Shown: positions 18,796 to 27,016 of the stretch, one piece after another
How the letters are laid out: the number at the start of each line of letters is the position of its first letter
Position numbering within the stretch: position 1 is the first letter of the stretch
DNA from: Flavobacterium hercynium
GTDB taxonomy: Bacteria; Bacteroidota; Bacteroidia; Flavobacteriales; Flavobacteriaceae
Direction: 5' to 3'
DNA: 36,028 nt
NCBI RefSeq assembly: GCF_002217285.1
Contig: NZ_MUGW01000023.1
Coordinates: forward strand, 1-36,028
Notes under the pieces: generated by a model
Told to the model about the DNA's origin: nothing
The model's input: the letters and a program-made list of their open reading frames with translations, nothing else
Databases searched by the model: none
Program-made: the position numbers and the translations under genes

Positions 18796-19358
18796 TCCAT
18801 GAAGTAAGCATTCCTGTTTTGATGCGTTCCGGAATCTTTAGCATATTTTTCGACAGCACTTTTAAAAGTATGTACTATTCCACTGCCAGGCTCAGTATAG
18901 GGTAATGTATTTTGTACTCCGTCATATATAGTTGGGTTTACGGGAAAATTACTTTTGTACGTATAAGTTGTTTGTCCGCCACGAAGCCAGATTACAATAC
19001 AGTTACAACCTCCTCTTGTTGTAGCATCGACCCAGCCCGCTATAAATGATGGATATATAGTATAACGGCTTGCATTTGAATTTCTAATGTCGGCTTCTAT
19101 AAACTCAGATCCATTTCCCCATGAAGTTACGTGAAAATTAAAAGTAGCAATCAATGATCCTCGCCAGTTCGAATCCTGATGCGTGTCACTGCGTCCTAAA
19201 ACCAGATTTGTAGGTTCATTATATCCCCAACCACCATCAATAAAGGTTACGGGATAGAATTTATCACCGTCGCCACCTACTTTAAAACTTGAATTTTGAG
19301 CAAAACCAAGATTAAATACTAAAACTAAAAGTATTGTTTTATAGTATTGATTCTTCAT
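18405..19358 (-). CDS. exported tail-fibre-like protein, paralogue 1
   Basis: A 317-aa protein with signal peptide ending near LGFAQ. Residues 20-185 form an aromatic, Gly/Asn-rich beta domain (FIDGGWGYNEPTNLVLGRSD, GGCNCIVIWLRGGQ) that looks like a lectin or phage receptor-binding head; no named family is recognised. From about 190 the module shared with the next gene begins: VGIGTTSPDEKLTVKGKIH, PDYVF, EVENYIKENNHLPEIPSAEE, then a coiled coil. The heads differ while the C-terminal stems match, the pattern of duplicated fibres with exchanged binding heads. It follows the FnIII-like lipoprotein gene by 23 bases. Confidence 0.85.
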   Translation of the reverse strand: MKNQYYKTILLVLVFNLGFAQNSSFKVGGDGDKFYPVTFIDGGWGYNEPTNLVLGRSDTHQDSNWRGSLIATFNFHVTSWGNGSEFIEADIRNSNASRYTIYPSFIAGWVDATTRGGCNCIVIWLRGGQTTYTYKSNFPVNPTIYDGVQNTLPYTEPGSGIVHTFKSAVEKYAKDSGTHQNRNAYFMDRVGIGTTSPDEKLTVKGKIHTEEILVDTNVKDVPDYVFANDYKLKSLQEVENYIKENNHLPEIPSAEEIAKNGLLLGKMNLDLLKKIEEMTLYMIEMKKENDKQAQEIETLKNLILPLQETKTTLNKKY

Positions 19359-19381
19359 GTATTTTTTATATTTGATTAGTA

Positions 19382-20317
19382 TTAATTTATTGTAAAACTG
19401 AAAGTGGTACTTTTTACACTTTCATTTCCGGCAGCGTCATACGATTTTACATACCAGTAATGAATTCCTGCCGTCAATGTTTTATTGTAAGGATTTGCAG
19501 CGAGATCCTTGAAGTTTAAATTCGTAAGAGCACTGTCATTAAATACAAAAATGCTGTCTTTTTCAGTGCTTCCGGGAATTGGAGTTCTGCTCCATTGAAA
19601 ATTTATACTAGTAGCAGTTGTTGTACTGGCATTTGTGGGACTGGTTAGAGTGGGAGTATTAGGTACTTTTGTATCAACAACAATCGATCGTGTTGTATAT
19701 AAAGTTTCATTAGTACCGTTGCTGGCTCTTACTTTCCAGGTAAATTTTCCATCTTCAAACGTATGACTTAAAAAAGTATCAGCAGAATTTTGTTGTTTTA
19801 CCAAAGTACCATTTTCGTCTGCAATTTCAAGCTGATAAGCTGAGGCTCCAATGATAGAATTCCAGGATAGTCTCTGCAATGCAGTTTTGGTGATTAAGTT
19901 ATTGGCTGGTGTCACTAAAATTACCGTATTGTTTTGAAAATCATCATTATTTAAAATTTCAAAACTATGAGTTGTGTAAGCAGTTTCATAAGCATTGTTT
20001 AGTGCTTTAACACGCCATTGGTATTTACCAATGTTTAATTGTTGAATAAAGGAATTTTTGGATACGATAGTATCGAGGATTAATTGTTGTGCAGCTTCAA
20101 AACTTGGTAAGGCAACTTGCAGTCGGTATTTATCAGCACTCTTTACAGCATCCCAGGAAAAAGTAACACCGGATGATGATAATATAGTACCATTTGAAGG
20201 TGCAATTATAGTTACTTCTTCTTTTGAAATGTCATCTACAATTAAAATTTCTTCGCATGAAGTGAAAATTAAGACAGTAAAAATGGAAAGATATTTATAG
20301 ATTGAGCTTTTAATCAT
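19382..20317 (-). CDS. lipoprotein with three fibronectin-III/Ig-like repeats
   Basis: A 311-aa protein with a lipobox-like FTSC (Cys21) after a hydrophobic signal. Three repeats of about 90 residues follow, at about 34-122, 130-218 and 219-311. Each has a Pro-x-Asn/Thr-Gly/Ala-x-x opening, a central FSW/LSW/FQW strand, a Y-L-V/I strand and a late YQWRVKA, FTWKVRA or HYWYVKS strand. That is the fibronectin-III-like layout found in Bacteroidota surface proteins. The last repeat ends exactly at the C-terminus, leaving no room for a sorting domain. Placed between the 242-aa lipoprotein and the fibre-like genes, it is likely an outer-membrane or surface-exposed part of the same apparatus. A binding role is inferred. 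Confidence 0.85.
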   Translation of the reverse strand: MIKSSIYKYLSIFTVLIFTSCEEILIVDDISKEEVTIIAPSNGTILSSSGVTFSWDAVKSADKYRLQVALPSFEAAQQLILDTIVSKNSFIQQLNIGKYQWRVKALNNAYETAYTTHSFEILNNDDFQNNTVILVTPANNLITKTALQRLSWNSIIGASAYQLEIADENGTLVKQQNSADTFLSHTFEDGKFTWKVRASNGTNETLYTTRSIVVDTKVPNTPTLTSPTNASTTTATSINFQWSRTPIPGSTEKDSIFVFNDSALTNLNFKDLAANPYNKTLTAGIHYWYVKSYDAAGNESVKSTTFSFTIN

Positions 20318-20378
20318 AATAGTTTGGTAAAATTGAAAATGGTATATTTTTAAGAATCTTTACTAGAAACTAAATAGA

Positions 20379-21107
20379 CTATAGGTCGTATAGGCTTTTT
20401 GTTTTTTTCTTATCACTAATCTTACTTTTGGTACTTCCTTTACAACTGCTATACTCATTTACAATATCTGCAATGTACCAATTTCCTCTTTCAGAAACAG
20501 ACCAGCAGAAGGAGCTTAATTGATATGCAACAACTGATTCAGGGTTTATCGTTATAGATTCAGTTTTCTTTCCTGATTTATATAAAGAAATAACGTATTT
20601 TTTATATTGATTATTAGAAAGGTAAAAAGCATCAGCTTGTTTAATTTTACTAATTTCATCTGCTGATACATTCACCGCTATGCTCGAAACAATTTTTGAG
20701 GATTGATTATTTATAAGCAACTGTAAAATAGTTGAGTTATAATCTGAATTTATTTCTTTTACTAATCCTGCGAAATCTAAAATTTTAATTATAGCTACTT
20801 CCGGCTTAACAGGCAAGCTATCGATATAAGCTATTTTCTGTTGATTCTGATTGAACTTAGCTTTTGAATTGTATATTTTATTAAGCTTTTTGTTATAAGG
20901 AACAATTCCTATCTCTAATCTAATCGGGTTTTCTAATTGTGGAAATGCTTTTGTGCTAAACATCGTTTTGTTATACGTAACCGCCGATGTTCCAATACTT
21001 CCCAATTCTGTTGTTGAAGAGGAGAATTTATAGTCTTCATTTTTAATTTTTGCTGTATGGCAGCCCAGGCAGATTAACAATAACAGAACGGCTAAATTTT
21101 TTGTCAT
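20379..21107 (-). CDS. lipoprotein in secretion operon, pilotin-like position
   Basis: A 242-aa protein with signal and lipobox-like CLGC (Cys16; the -3 residue is Cys, so the lipobox is imperfect). The mature part has short beta/alpha stretches (IRLEIGIVPYNKKLNKIYN, VAIIKILDFAGLVKEI) and a late segment with two Cys (FCWSVSERGNWYIADIV, then YSSCKG). No family is recognised. It follows the GspM-like gene by 66 bases. Secretin clusters often include a lipoprotein pilotin that targets the secretin to the outer membrane, and this gene and the FnIII-like one are the only lipoproteins here. A pilotin or accessory role is therefore suggested by context, not by sequence. Confidence 0.82.
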   Translation of the reverse strand: MTKNLAVLLLLICLGCHTAKIKNEDYKFSSSTTELGSIGTSAVTYNKTMFSTKAFPQLENPIRLEIGIVPYNKKLNKIYNSKAKFNQNQQKIAYIDSLPVKPEVAIIKILDFAGLVKEINSDYNSTILQLLINNQSSKIVSSIAVNVSADEISKIKQADAFYLSNNQYKKYVISLYKSGKKTESITINPESVVAYQLSSFCWSVSERGNWYIADIVNEYSSCKGSTKSKISDKKKTKSLYDL

Positions 21108-21173
21108 AATTTTTATTTTTAAGACTGTATTTTTAAATGTATTGAGACAGACTTTTGATTGTAATATTGAATC

Positions 21174-21695
21174 TTAAATTCCTTTTGTTTTTTGCATAAT
21201 AACCTGTACAAATAATTGATCTGTATTGGTCTTATAATTTTTTTTCTTTTCAAAGCTCAAATGCTTTATAGCTCCTAATGACGGATTGTTTTCAATTTTA
21301 TTGATCAATGCCAGCGTACCATTAAAAGAACCTTCTAAGGAGAATACATAACTCGTTACATTTAAACCTTTTTGTGTAGAAGTATGCGGTTCTTGAAAAT
21401 CAGTAATTTTTAATTGATAGTGGCTACTAAAATCAGATAATTGTTTTAGTAAATCATTTTGAAATGATTCTGATACCGTAGTGTCATATTGAGCTAATAT
21501 TTGATCAAGACCTCTGTCTTTTTGCGTTAATTTTGCGACGATATTCGGTAAATTACGATCAGTGGCAATTTGCTCTTCTTTCGTCTTAAATTCTTTATAA
21601 TAAGTGATTGTATTTGCTATCGCGAAGGAATAACAAATGTATAATGCTATTAAAAAGCCCAGTAAAAGAAGTTTATTTTTGAGATTCAGCTTCAT
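21174..21695 (-). CDS. GspM/PilO-like inner-membrane assembly protein
   Basis: A 173-aa protein with one N-terminal membrane helix (about residues 8-28), a helical stretch (about 35-75) and a C-terminal ferredoxin-like beta-alpha-beta domain. Strand patterns YQLKITDF, YVFSLEGSFNGTLALINKIE and LFVQVIMQ match the PilO/GspM layout. These proteins pair with PilN/GspL in the periplasm to form the inner-membrane platform. The start is one base after the GspL-like stop, so it is cotranslated with its partner. Overall sequence is divergent; assignment rests on topology, size and position. Confidence 0.82.
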   Translation of the reverse strand: MKLNLKNKLLLLGFLIALYICYSFAIANTITYYKEFKTKEEQIATDRNLPNIVAKLTQKDRGLDQILAQYDTTVSESFQNDLLKQLSDFSSHYQLKITDFQEPHTSTQKGLNVTSYVFSLEGSFNGTLALINKIENNPSLGAIKHLSFEKKKNYKTNTDQLFVQVIMQKTKGI

Positions 21696-21696
21696 T

Positions 21697-22893
21697 TTAT
21701 TTCAAAGTTAATTTAATAGAGAACTCAGTTTCATTGGCATCATTTTTTCCAAAATGAGTAATTAAGACCTGATCAATTTTGGGTAGTTTTTCTACTGCCT
21801 CAACCCAGGTTGTAAACGCATCATTAGAAATAGTAGTACCAGCGATTACAATAGTCTTTTCAGTTGTAAGGATTGGTTCTTCTGCTTTTATTTTTTTCTC
21901 TAACGGATCAAAAGTCAATGTTGATAATAAAATAGAAGAAGGAATTTTACTTGCTATTTCATTTATAATCAGAGAAGTTTGAGACGTAGTTTTGCCAACA
22001 ATGTTTTTTACTTTTTCTTCTTTTACGATGATTCTTTCTTTTATTTTACTGACATCCTGAATAGACGATTTATTAACCAGCAATGTTTCAGATGTTTCCT
22101 GAGCCAGTGAGTAATAATGCGAAAAGAAGATAAAATTAAGAAATAGAATTGCCAACAGTACACCAACCATAATTTTGATACTTTTGGTGAAAAAGATATT
22201 CTGATTATAGCCATCATGCAATTCTTCGCTGTACGATATAATAGATCCAGTATTTGAAGAAGTATTTGTTATAAATCTCAGAATACCGGAAAAAGCCAAT
22301 AGTTGCCTGTTCTCTAAGGGTAAATCGTTGATGATATAATGTATCGCATCTTCCTGAGTACCTGTTGTAACAATTTGATTTTGTTCTTCTTTTGAAATAA
22401 TCTGATGATTAGTAAGTAATTTATCTTCTGCTGTATACTCTATAATTTCAGCGATAGCACAAATACCTAAACTAATGCCTGCAATTGCTATTTTTTGAGC
22501 TTCATAATTGGCAATGATCTCGTTTAAATAAGTCTTCCTTGTAATAGCAACAATAGACTTTTCTTTTAACCGCCAAATTTCAAAATAAAATTCATCCCAA
22601 TTCGTATTAGGAAATGCTTTATACAATAGTTTTTCATCAGAAGCATCTATTCCTGCAACTTCCTTGTGAATAACCTGATTGGTGTTTATTACTAAAAGGA
22701 ACGGCAATTTAGAATCCCATTTTTCCGCTATCTTTCCGTTGTAACTTACCCTGTCTTTTTTAGAAATTACTAATCCTTCTTTTTTCTTTTCCACTAACAG
22801 CAATGCAATCTTGTCCTCACCATTTAAAGTAAAGTGTTCAACGCCCATAAATTCTTTGCCCAGCAAAAAGGTAGTTATAGATGGTAAAGTCAT
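21697..22893 (-). CDS. GspL-like (PilM-PilN fusion-like) cytoplasmic/periplasmic assembly protein
   Basis: A 398-aa protein. Residues 1-235 are cytoplasmic and resemble a degenerate actin-like PilM/GspL domain (strand-rich start, AIAGISLGICAIAEII at about 135-151). A membrane helix lies at about 239-260. A coiled coil and a PilN-like periplasmic domain follow (LINEIASKIPSSILLSTLTF, IVIAGTTISNDAFTTWVEAV). GspL unites the PilM and PilN roles, linking the ATPase to the periplasmic ring. Its ATG overlaps the secretin stop as TAATG. Classical nucleotide-binding motifs of PilM are not obvious. It is immediately followed by the GspM-like gene, the usual partner order. Confidence 0.85.
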   Translation of the reverse strand: MTLPSITTFLLGKEFMGVEHFTLNGEDKIALLLVEKKKEGLVISKKDRVSYNGKIAEKWDSKLPFLLVINTNQVIHKEVAGIDASDEKLLYKAFPNTNWDEFYFEIWRLKEKSIVAITRKTYLNEIIANYEAQKIAIAGISLGICAIAEIIEYTAEDKLLTNHQIISKEEQNQIVTTGTQEDAIHYIINDLPLENRQLLAFSGILRFITNTSSNTGSIISYSEELHDGYNQNIFFTKSIKIMVGVLLAILFLNFIFFSHYYSLAQETSETLLVNKSSIQDVSKIKERIIVKEEKVKNIVGKTTSQTSLIINEIASKIPSSILLSTLTFDPLEKKIKAEEPILTTEKTIVIAGTTISNDAFTTWVEAVEKLPKIDQVLITHFGKNDANETEFSIKLTLK

Positions 22894-25097
22894 TAGTAAA
22901 TAACAGTAGGTTTAATTAAAACGCTTAATTTTTTCTTTGAATCTTCTCGTTTACGAGAACTGAAAATCCATTTTAAAATTGGAATTCTCGATAATAATGG
23001 CACTCCCGTTCCGGAATCATTTTTTACAGACTCTTCAAGACCTCCTAAAACAATCAGATCCTGATCCTTTACTCGAATAATAGAAGTAAACTCTCTAGAA
23101 TTAATTCCCGGAGGAGCATCTTTGTCTACTTTTTGACCATTAAAGCTCGATTGTATAACCTTAACATCCATAGTAATTTGCCCGTTACCGGAAACCAGTG
23201 GCATAATCGTAACAGATAATTCAGCATCAATTGGCTGATAATTCTTAATCTCTGAAGCTTGTGGAATTTGTGATCCGTAAAAATTTTGATTGGTAACTAC
23301 GTAATACGTTGTTTCTCCAATAGATAAATAAGCTTTATGCCCGTTTAATGTTGATAATCTTGGAGAAGAACGAATTTTTAAATTTCCATTCGTTTCCATC
23401 GCTTTAAGGCTTAGATAAAAATTAGGAACAACTTGCCCGATATTTAACGAACCAAATCCACTAAAACCATCAATGATTTTGTTAATTGTAGATGCGCCTA
23501 AATTAATGTCTGCAGTAGGAAAAACAGTTCCTGATGTAGTTACAGGTTTATCACCTATACCAGCTTTTATACCTGTTTCTACAATTGCACTTCTGTTTAC
23601 CTCTAACAACATTACTTCGATAAGTATAACAGGAACAGCCTTATCTATATATTGAATAAAAGATTCAAAACGGTCTATATTGGCAGCAGGGCCGTTTACT
23701 ATAAAACTATTTAACTCTTTGTCAATTTTAATGTCAAGGTCTTTTTTTATCTCATCCGGAATAATAGTTAAAATAGATTCAGAAGGGTTGCTGGATGAAC
23801 CCGAAGAACTGCTGCTATTGTAATTGTTGCTATTGCTTTGATAGTTAGAACCACTTCTGTTATCAGATAAACTGCCACTTGAATTGTAATTAGATCCGTA
23901 CCCGGAACCATTATTAGAACTGTAATTGGTGTAATTGTTCGTATTATTTAATCTACCTGCACTTCGTCCTTCTTTTGATGGATCACTTAAAATTTCAATC
24001 GAGCGGTGCATCAAAGGGATAGATTTGATATTTCGGACAACTAATTGCTCTTTGGTACCAAAATAATAAATAGCACCGTTTTTCATAAAGGTAAAAGAAC
24101 CTCCTGCTGTTGCCGGAGCATTACTTCCGGAATTATTAAATTGTTGAGCATTATTATTCGAAACATTATTTTCGTTTTTGGTCTCAAATATCTTCGATAA
24201 AAGAGCATCAAAAGTTATGTTTTTGGCTTTTACGGTTGCATTTCCTGCCCCTTCAAGCGGACTCGAAATAAACATGTCAATGTCAAGTTCATGACCTATG
24301 TCGTAAACAATACTGGAAATGGGTGTATTTTCAAAATCAACATCTAATAGTTTTTTATCCGAATCAACTATGTTGAAGAAAAAATTTGATTTTCTAGGCC
24401 TATGCGGTTTGTTTTGTCTTATCGTACCATTCACATCTGCTGTTCCTTCACCTGCAAAGTTACCTTCTGCTTTATCAAAAACGTAAAAATTATCTCTTGA
24501 TTTCGTAACCGTAAGATTGTTGGCAAATGCAAATTTATTCAAAGCTGCATCAAAAGGCATGTTTTTGATGTAGGCCGTTAATGACTGATTTTCCAATCCT
24601 GGTGCAAAAACTAAATTCTTAGCACTTTCATCCATGATTTTTCTAAAAACATCATATAATTTATCATCCTTTAAATTTAAAGACAATAAGTTATTTTGCA
24701 AATCGTAGTTAACATCAATAGCTCTCGCAGCAGGTAATTCGACTGGTTTGGAATACGATTTTATAGCCAGAATATTTCCGGTAAAATCGATGGTAAGATT
24801 GTATTCTTTACAGAGAAAAACAATTAAATCGCCAACCGTTACGTTAGAAAAATTATTAACGATATTGATCTGGCTTAAATTAGGAGCTACACTTATATTT
24901 AACTTGTGTACCTGCGAAACCGCCAGTAAAAAGCTCGATAACGAAGCTTCCTTAATATTAATGTTAACTTTTTCATTTAATCCCGGAGCATCAGCTGTAA
25001 TTACTTCTATTTGGTTTTTAAGCTGTAGAATTCTGTTTTCCTGAGAAAATGAAGTCTGGAAAGCTAATAGTAAAAACAGGATAATTATTTTTTTCAT
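22893..25097 (-). CDS. gspD: secretin, GspD/PilQ family
   Basis: A 734-aa outer-membrane channel from the ATG at 25097; a TTG four codons upstream is less likely. Signal peptide is residues 1-18 (ending TSFS). Three STN/N0-like modules are visible at about 43-115, 125-207 and 250-365, followed by a Ser/Asn/Gly-rich linker (about 380-441), an N3-like ring domain (about 443-488) and the secretin barrel (about 490-734). The barrel shows VPVILIEVMLLEVN, SSPRLSTLNGHKAYLSIG, DQDLIVLGGL and the end VPLLSRIPILKWIF. The repeated STN-like modules recall PilQ more than GspD, which has N0-N1-N2-N3. It follows gspE by 36 bases. No C-terminal pilotin-binding S-domain is obvious. Confidence 0.93.
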   Translation of the reverse strand: MKKIIILFLLLAFQTSFSQENRILQLKNQIEVITADAPGLNEKVNINIKEASLSSFLLAVSQVHKLNISVAPNLSQINIVNNFSNVTVGDLIVFLCKEYNLTIDFTGNILAIKSYSKPVELPAARAIDVNYDLQNNLLSLNLKDDKLYDVFRKIMDESAKNLVFAPGLENQSLTAYIKNMPFDAALNKFAFANNLTVTKSRDNFYVFDKAEGNFAGEGTADVNGTIRQNKPHRPRKSNFFFNIVDSDKKLLDVDFENTPISSIVYDIGHELDIDMFISSPLEGAGNATVKAKNITFDALLSKIFETKNENNVSNNNAQQFNNSGSNAPATAGGSFTFMKNGAIYYFGTKEQLVVRNIKSIPLMHRSIEILSDPSKEGRSAGRLNNTNNYTNYSSNNGSGYGSNYNSSGSLSDNRSGSNYQSNSNNYNSSSSSGSSSNPSESILTIIPDEIKKDLDIKIDKELNSFIVNGPAANIDRFESFIQYIDKAVPVILIEVMLLEVNRSAIVETGIKAGIGDKPVTTSGTVFPTADINLGASTINKIIDGFSGFGSLNIGQVVPNFYLSLKAMETNGNLKIRSSPRLSTLNGHKAYLSIGETTYYVVTNQNFYGSQIPQASEIKNYQPIDAELSVTIMPLVSGNGQITMDVKVIQSSFNGQKVDKDAPPGINSREFTSIIRVKDQDLIVLGGLEESVKNDSGTGVPLLSRIPILKWIFSSRKREDSKKKLSVLIKPTVIY

Positions 25098-25133
25098 GAA
25101 TTTTATCAATTGTGAGATTTTAGATATTTTAAT

Positions 25134-26537
25134 TTATAAGAGTAATGAAAAAACTTCATCTACAGAAGTCGTTCCTTCTTTAATTAATAATATCGCATTT
25201 CGTTTTAATGTGTATATGTTTTTTTCTTCCAGATACTCGTTGATATCCAGTTGATTGTTTTTGATTAAATTAGACAGCTCAACATCAATAGGCAAAATCT
25301 CGTAAATTGCTTTTCTTCCTGAATAACCGGTATGGTAACAGGCTTCGCATCCTACAGCCACATGATGAGATGTTAGCGAATCAGGAGTTTTAAATCCACT
25401 CGGAAAAATGGCAGAATCTATAACTTCCTCCTTTTTGCATGATGCACACAGTTTACGCACTAATCGTTGCGCAACACTAATGTTTAACGTACTGGCGATT
25501 AAAAATGCCGGAATTCCCATATCTATTAGTCGGGATACAGTTGCCCAGGCAGAGTTGGTGTGAATGGTAGATAGCACAAGATGCCCGGTCAAAGCCGCAC
25601 GAATCGCCATATTTGCGGTATTTACATCACGAATCTCTCCCACCATAATAATGTCTGGATCCTGTCGTAGAAAAGTTCGCAATGTTGTGGCAAAATCCAG
25701 CCCGATGTTTTCTCTTAATTGTACCTGATTGATTCCTTCAAGCGTATATTCGATAGGATCTTCTACCGTTAGAATATTAGTATTAGGAACATTGAGTTTT
25801 TTTAGCGTAGCATATAAGGTAGTTGTTTTTCCAGATCCTGTGGGTCCGGAAATTAGCACAATACCGTTGGGTTTTTTTATGTTTTCGAGATAAGGCAACA
25901 ATTCTCTTTCGGTAAAACCAAGAGAATTAATATCAATATGACTTGTGTCTTTGCTTAAAATACGTAATACCACTTTTTCACCATGCAAAGTCGGTAAGAC
26001 AGATACACGAACATCAAAATCCTGATAATCGGTGACCATTGTAATACGACCATCCTGCGGAAGACGTTTTTCAGAAATATCCAATTGTGCTCGGATTTTT
26101 ATCTTATTGACAATAACTGGATATTCTTCAACAGAAATATGAAATTGCTCTTTTAGTTTTCCGTCTAAACGAAAGCGAACGCGTGCATTTTTTTCGTACG
26201 GTTCAAAATGGATATCACTGCTTCCTATTTCCTTGGCATTTAATACAATTTTTTCAAGAAAGTCATTTGTGTAATGAATTTCAGAAACACTGTTGGCGCT
26301 TGTTTTCCTGTAATTAGTACTTAAATACCTGTTGATGTTTTCTGTTGAATCGTTTGTAAGTTCAACTTTAAAACTCAATAAAATTCCTAATTCATTTTGT
26401 AGGCTAAAAATATCAGCAGTATCCGTTTTGAGTATAACTTTATCACTGTTTTTTCCAACAGGAATTATTCTGTAATAATAAGCTTGTTCTGCTTTTATAA
26501 GTTGCTGAAATTCTACGGGTACATCAAAATTTTCCAT
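25134..26537 (-). CDS. gspE: GspE/PilB-type assembly ATPase
   Basis: A 467-aa hexameric ATPase that powers pseudopilus assembly. Walker A is GPTGSGKTTT (231-240), the Asp box ILTVEDPIEY (255-264), Walker B DIIMVGE (295-301) and the His box contains GHLVLSTIHTN (318-328). Four Cys (364, 367, 397, 400) form the CxxC...CxxC zinc finger of GspE/PilB. The N2E-like region around 100-200 (SSDIHFEP, FRLDGKLKE, RLPQDGRI) is standard. The N-terminus before residue 90 is short compared with PilB. The Cys4 finger marks it as an assembly rather than PilT-type retraction ATPase. It starts 2 bases after the prepilin peptidase stop. Confidence 0.96.
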   Translation of the reverse strand: MENFDVPVEFQQLIKAEQAYYYRIIPVGKNSDKVILKTDTADIFSLQNELGILLSFKVELTNDSTENINRYLSTNYRKTSANSVSEIHYTNDFLEKIVLNAKEIGSSDIHFEPYEKNARVRFRLDGKLKEQFHISVEEYPVIVNKIKIRAQLDISEKRLPQDGRITMVTDYQDFDVRVSVLPTLHGEKVVLRILSKDTSHIDINSLGFTERELLPYLENIKKPNGIVLISGPTGSGKTTTLYATLKKLNVPNTNILTVEDPIEYTLEGINQVQLRENIGLDFATTLRTFLRQDPDIIMVGEIRDVNTANMAIRAALTGHLVLSTIHTNSAWATVSRLIDMGIPAFLIASTLNISVAQRLVRKLCASCKKEEVIDSAIFPSGFKTPDSLTSHHVAVGCEACYHTGYSGRKAIYEILPIDVELSNLIKNNQLDINEYLEEKNIYTLKRNAILLIKEGTTSVDEVFSLLL

Positions 26538-26539
26538 AT

Positions 26540-27016
26540 CTAGTAGGCGTATAAAAAAGAGCTGTTATGAAAAAAAGTGATTGTATACACTACAAGGAAA
26601 AAAAGTGACATATAACCGGCTAACGGAACAGTTTGTTGTTCTTTTTTTAAGCTAAGCACGAAATGTAAAATAACAGCAAACATCAATGAAAATATAAATA
26701 AAACTAAAAAGGATACTATTGAAAAAGTGAACGTAATAAAGGCAAAAAATAAAATATCTCCTAAACCAATAGCAGCTGTGATGGCCAGTTTTCGGAGACG
26801 AAGGTATAAAAAGCTTATTCCTAAAATGAGGGAAACAAACAACAAATTAAAACCAAAATTAGAGAGTCCAATGGCTAACGGAACGTAATGTAACTGAATC
26901 CCAAAAGCTAAAATTCCCACAACAGGATACAGAAACCAATAAACCATTCGGCTTTTAAAATCCTGATAGAAAATTGTAGTGAAAACAATAATTAAGATTA
27001 ATTTGAAATACCACAT
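26540..27016 (-). CDS. short prepilin peptidase (A24 family) without methyltransferase domain
   Basis: A 158-aa polytopic membrane protein. The two catalytic Asp of A24 aspartic peptidases are visible: Asp19 in YQDFKSR and Asp87 in GLGDILFF (the GxGD motif), with a later helix-rich region. PilD/GspO is about 290 aa and starts with a cytosolic domain that has a Cys4 zinc site and N-methylates the new N-terminus; that part is absent here. So leader cleavage should occur, but methylation by this enzyme is not expected. The start codon follows directly on the GspG-like stop (TAA then ATG). Confidence 0.88.
   Translation of the reverse strand: MWYFKLILIIVFTTIFYQDFKSRMVYWFLYPVVGILAFGIQLHYVPLAIGLSNFGFNLLFVSLILGISFLYLRLRKLAITAAIGLGDILFFAFITFTFSIVSFLVLFIFSLMFAVILHFVLSLKKEQQTVPLAGYMSLFFLVVYTITFFHNSSFLYAY

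Noticed and set aside
17401..19358. Prophage remnant suggested by tail-fibre-like proteins
   Set aside because: No other phage structural, packaging, integrase or lysis genes are present. The genes have signal peptides and are embedded in the secretion operon.
24748..25044. Plus-strand open frame of 98 codons inside the secretin gene
   Set aside because: It is antisense to the secretin N-terminal domains; codon composition and lack of any motif make it a shadow frame.
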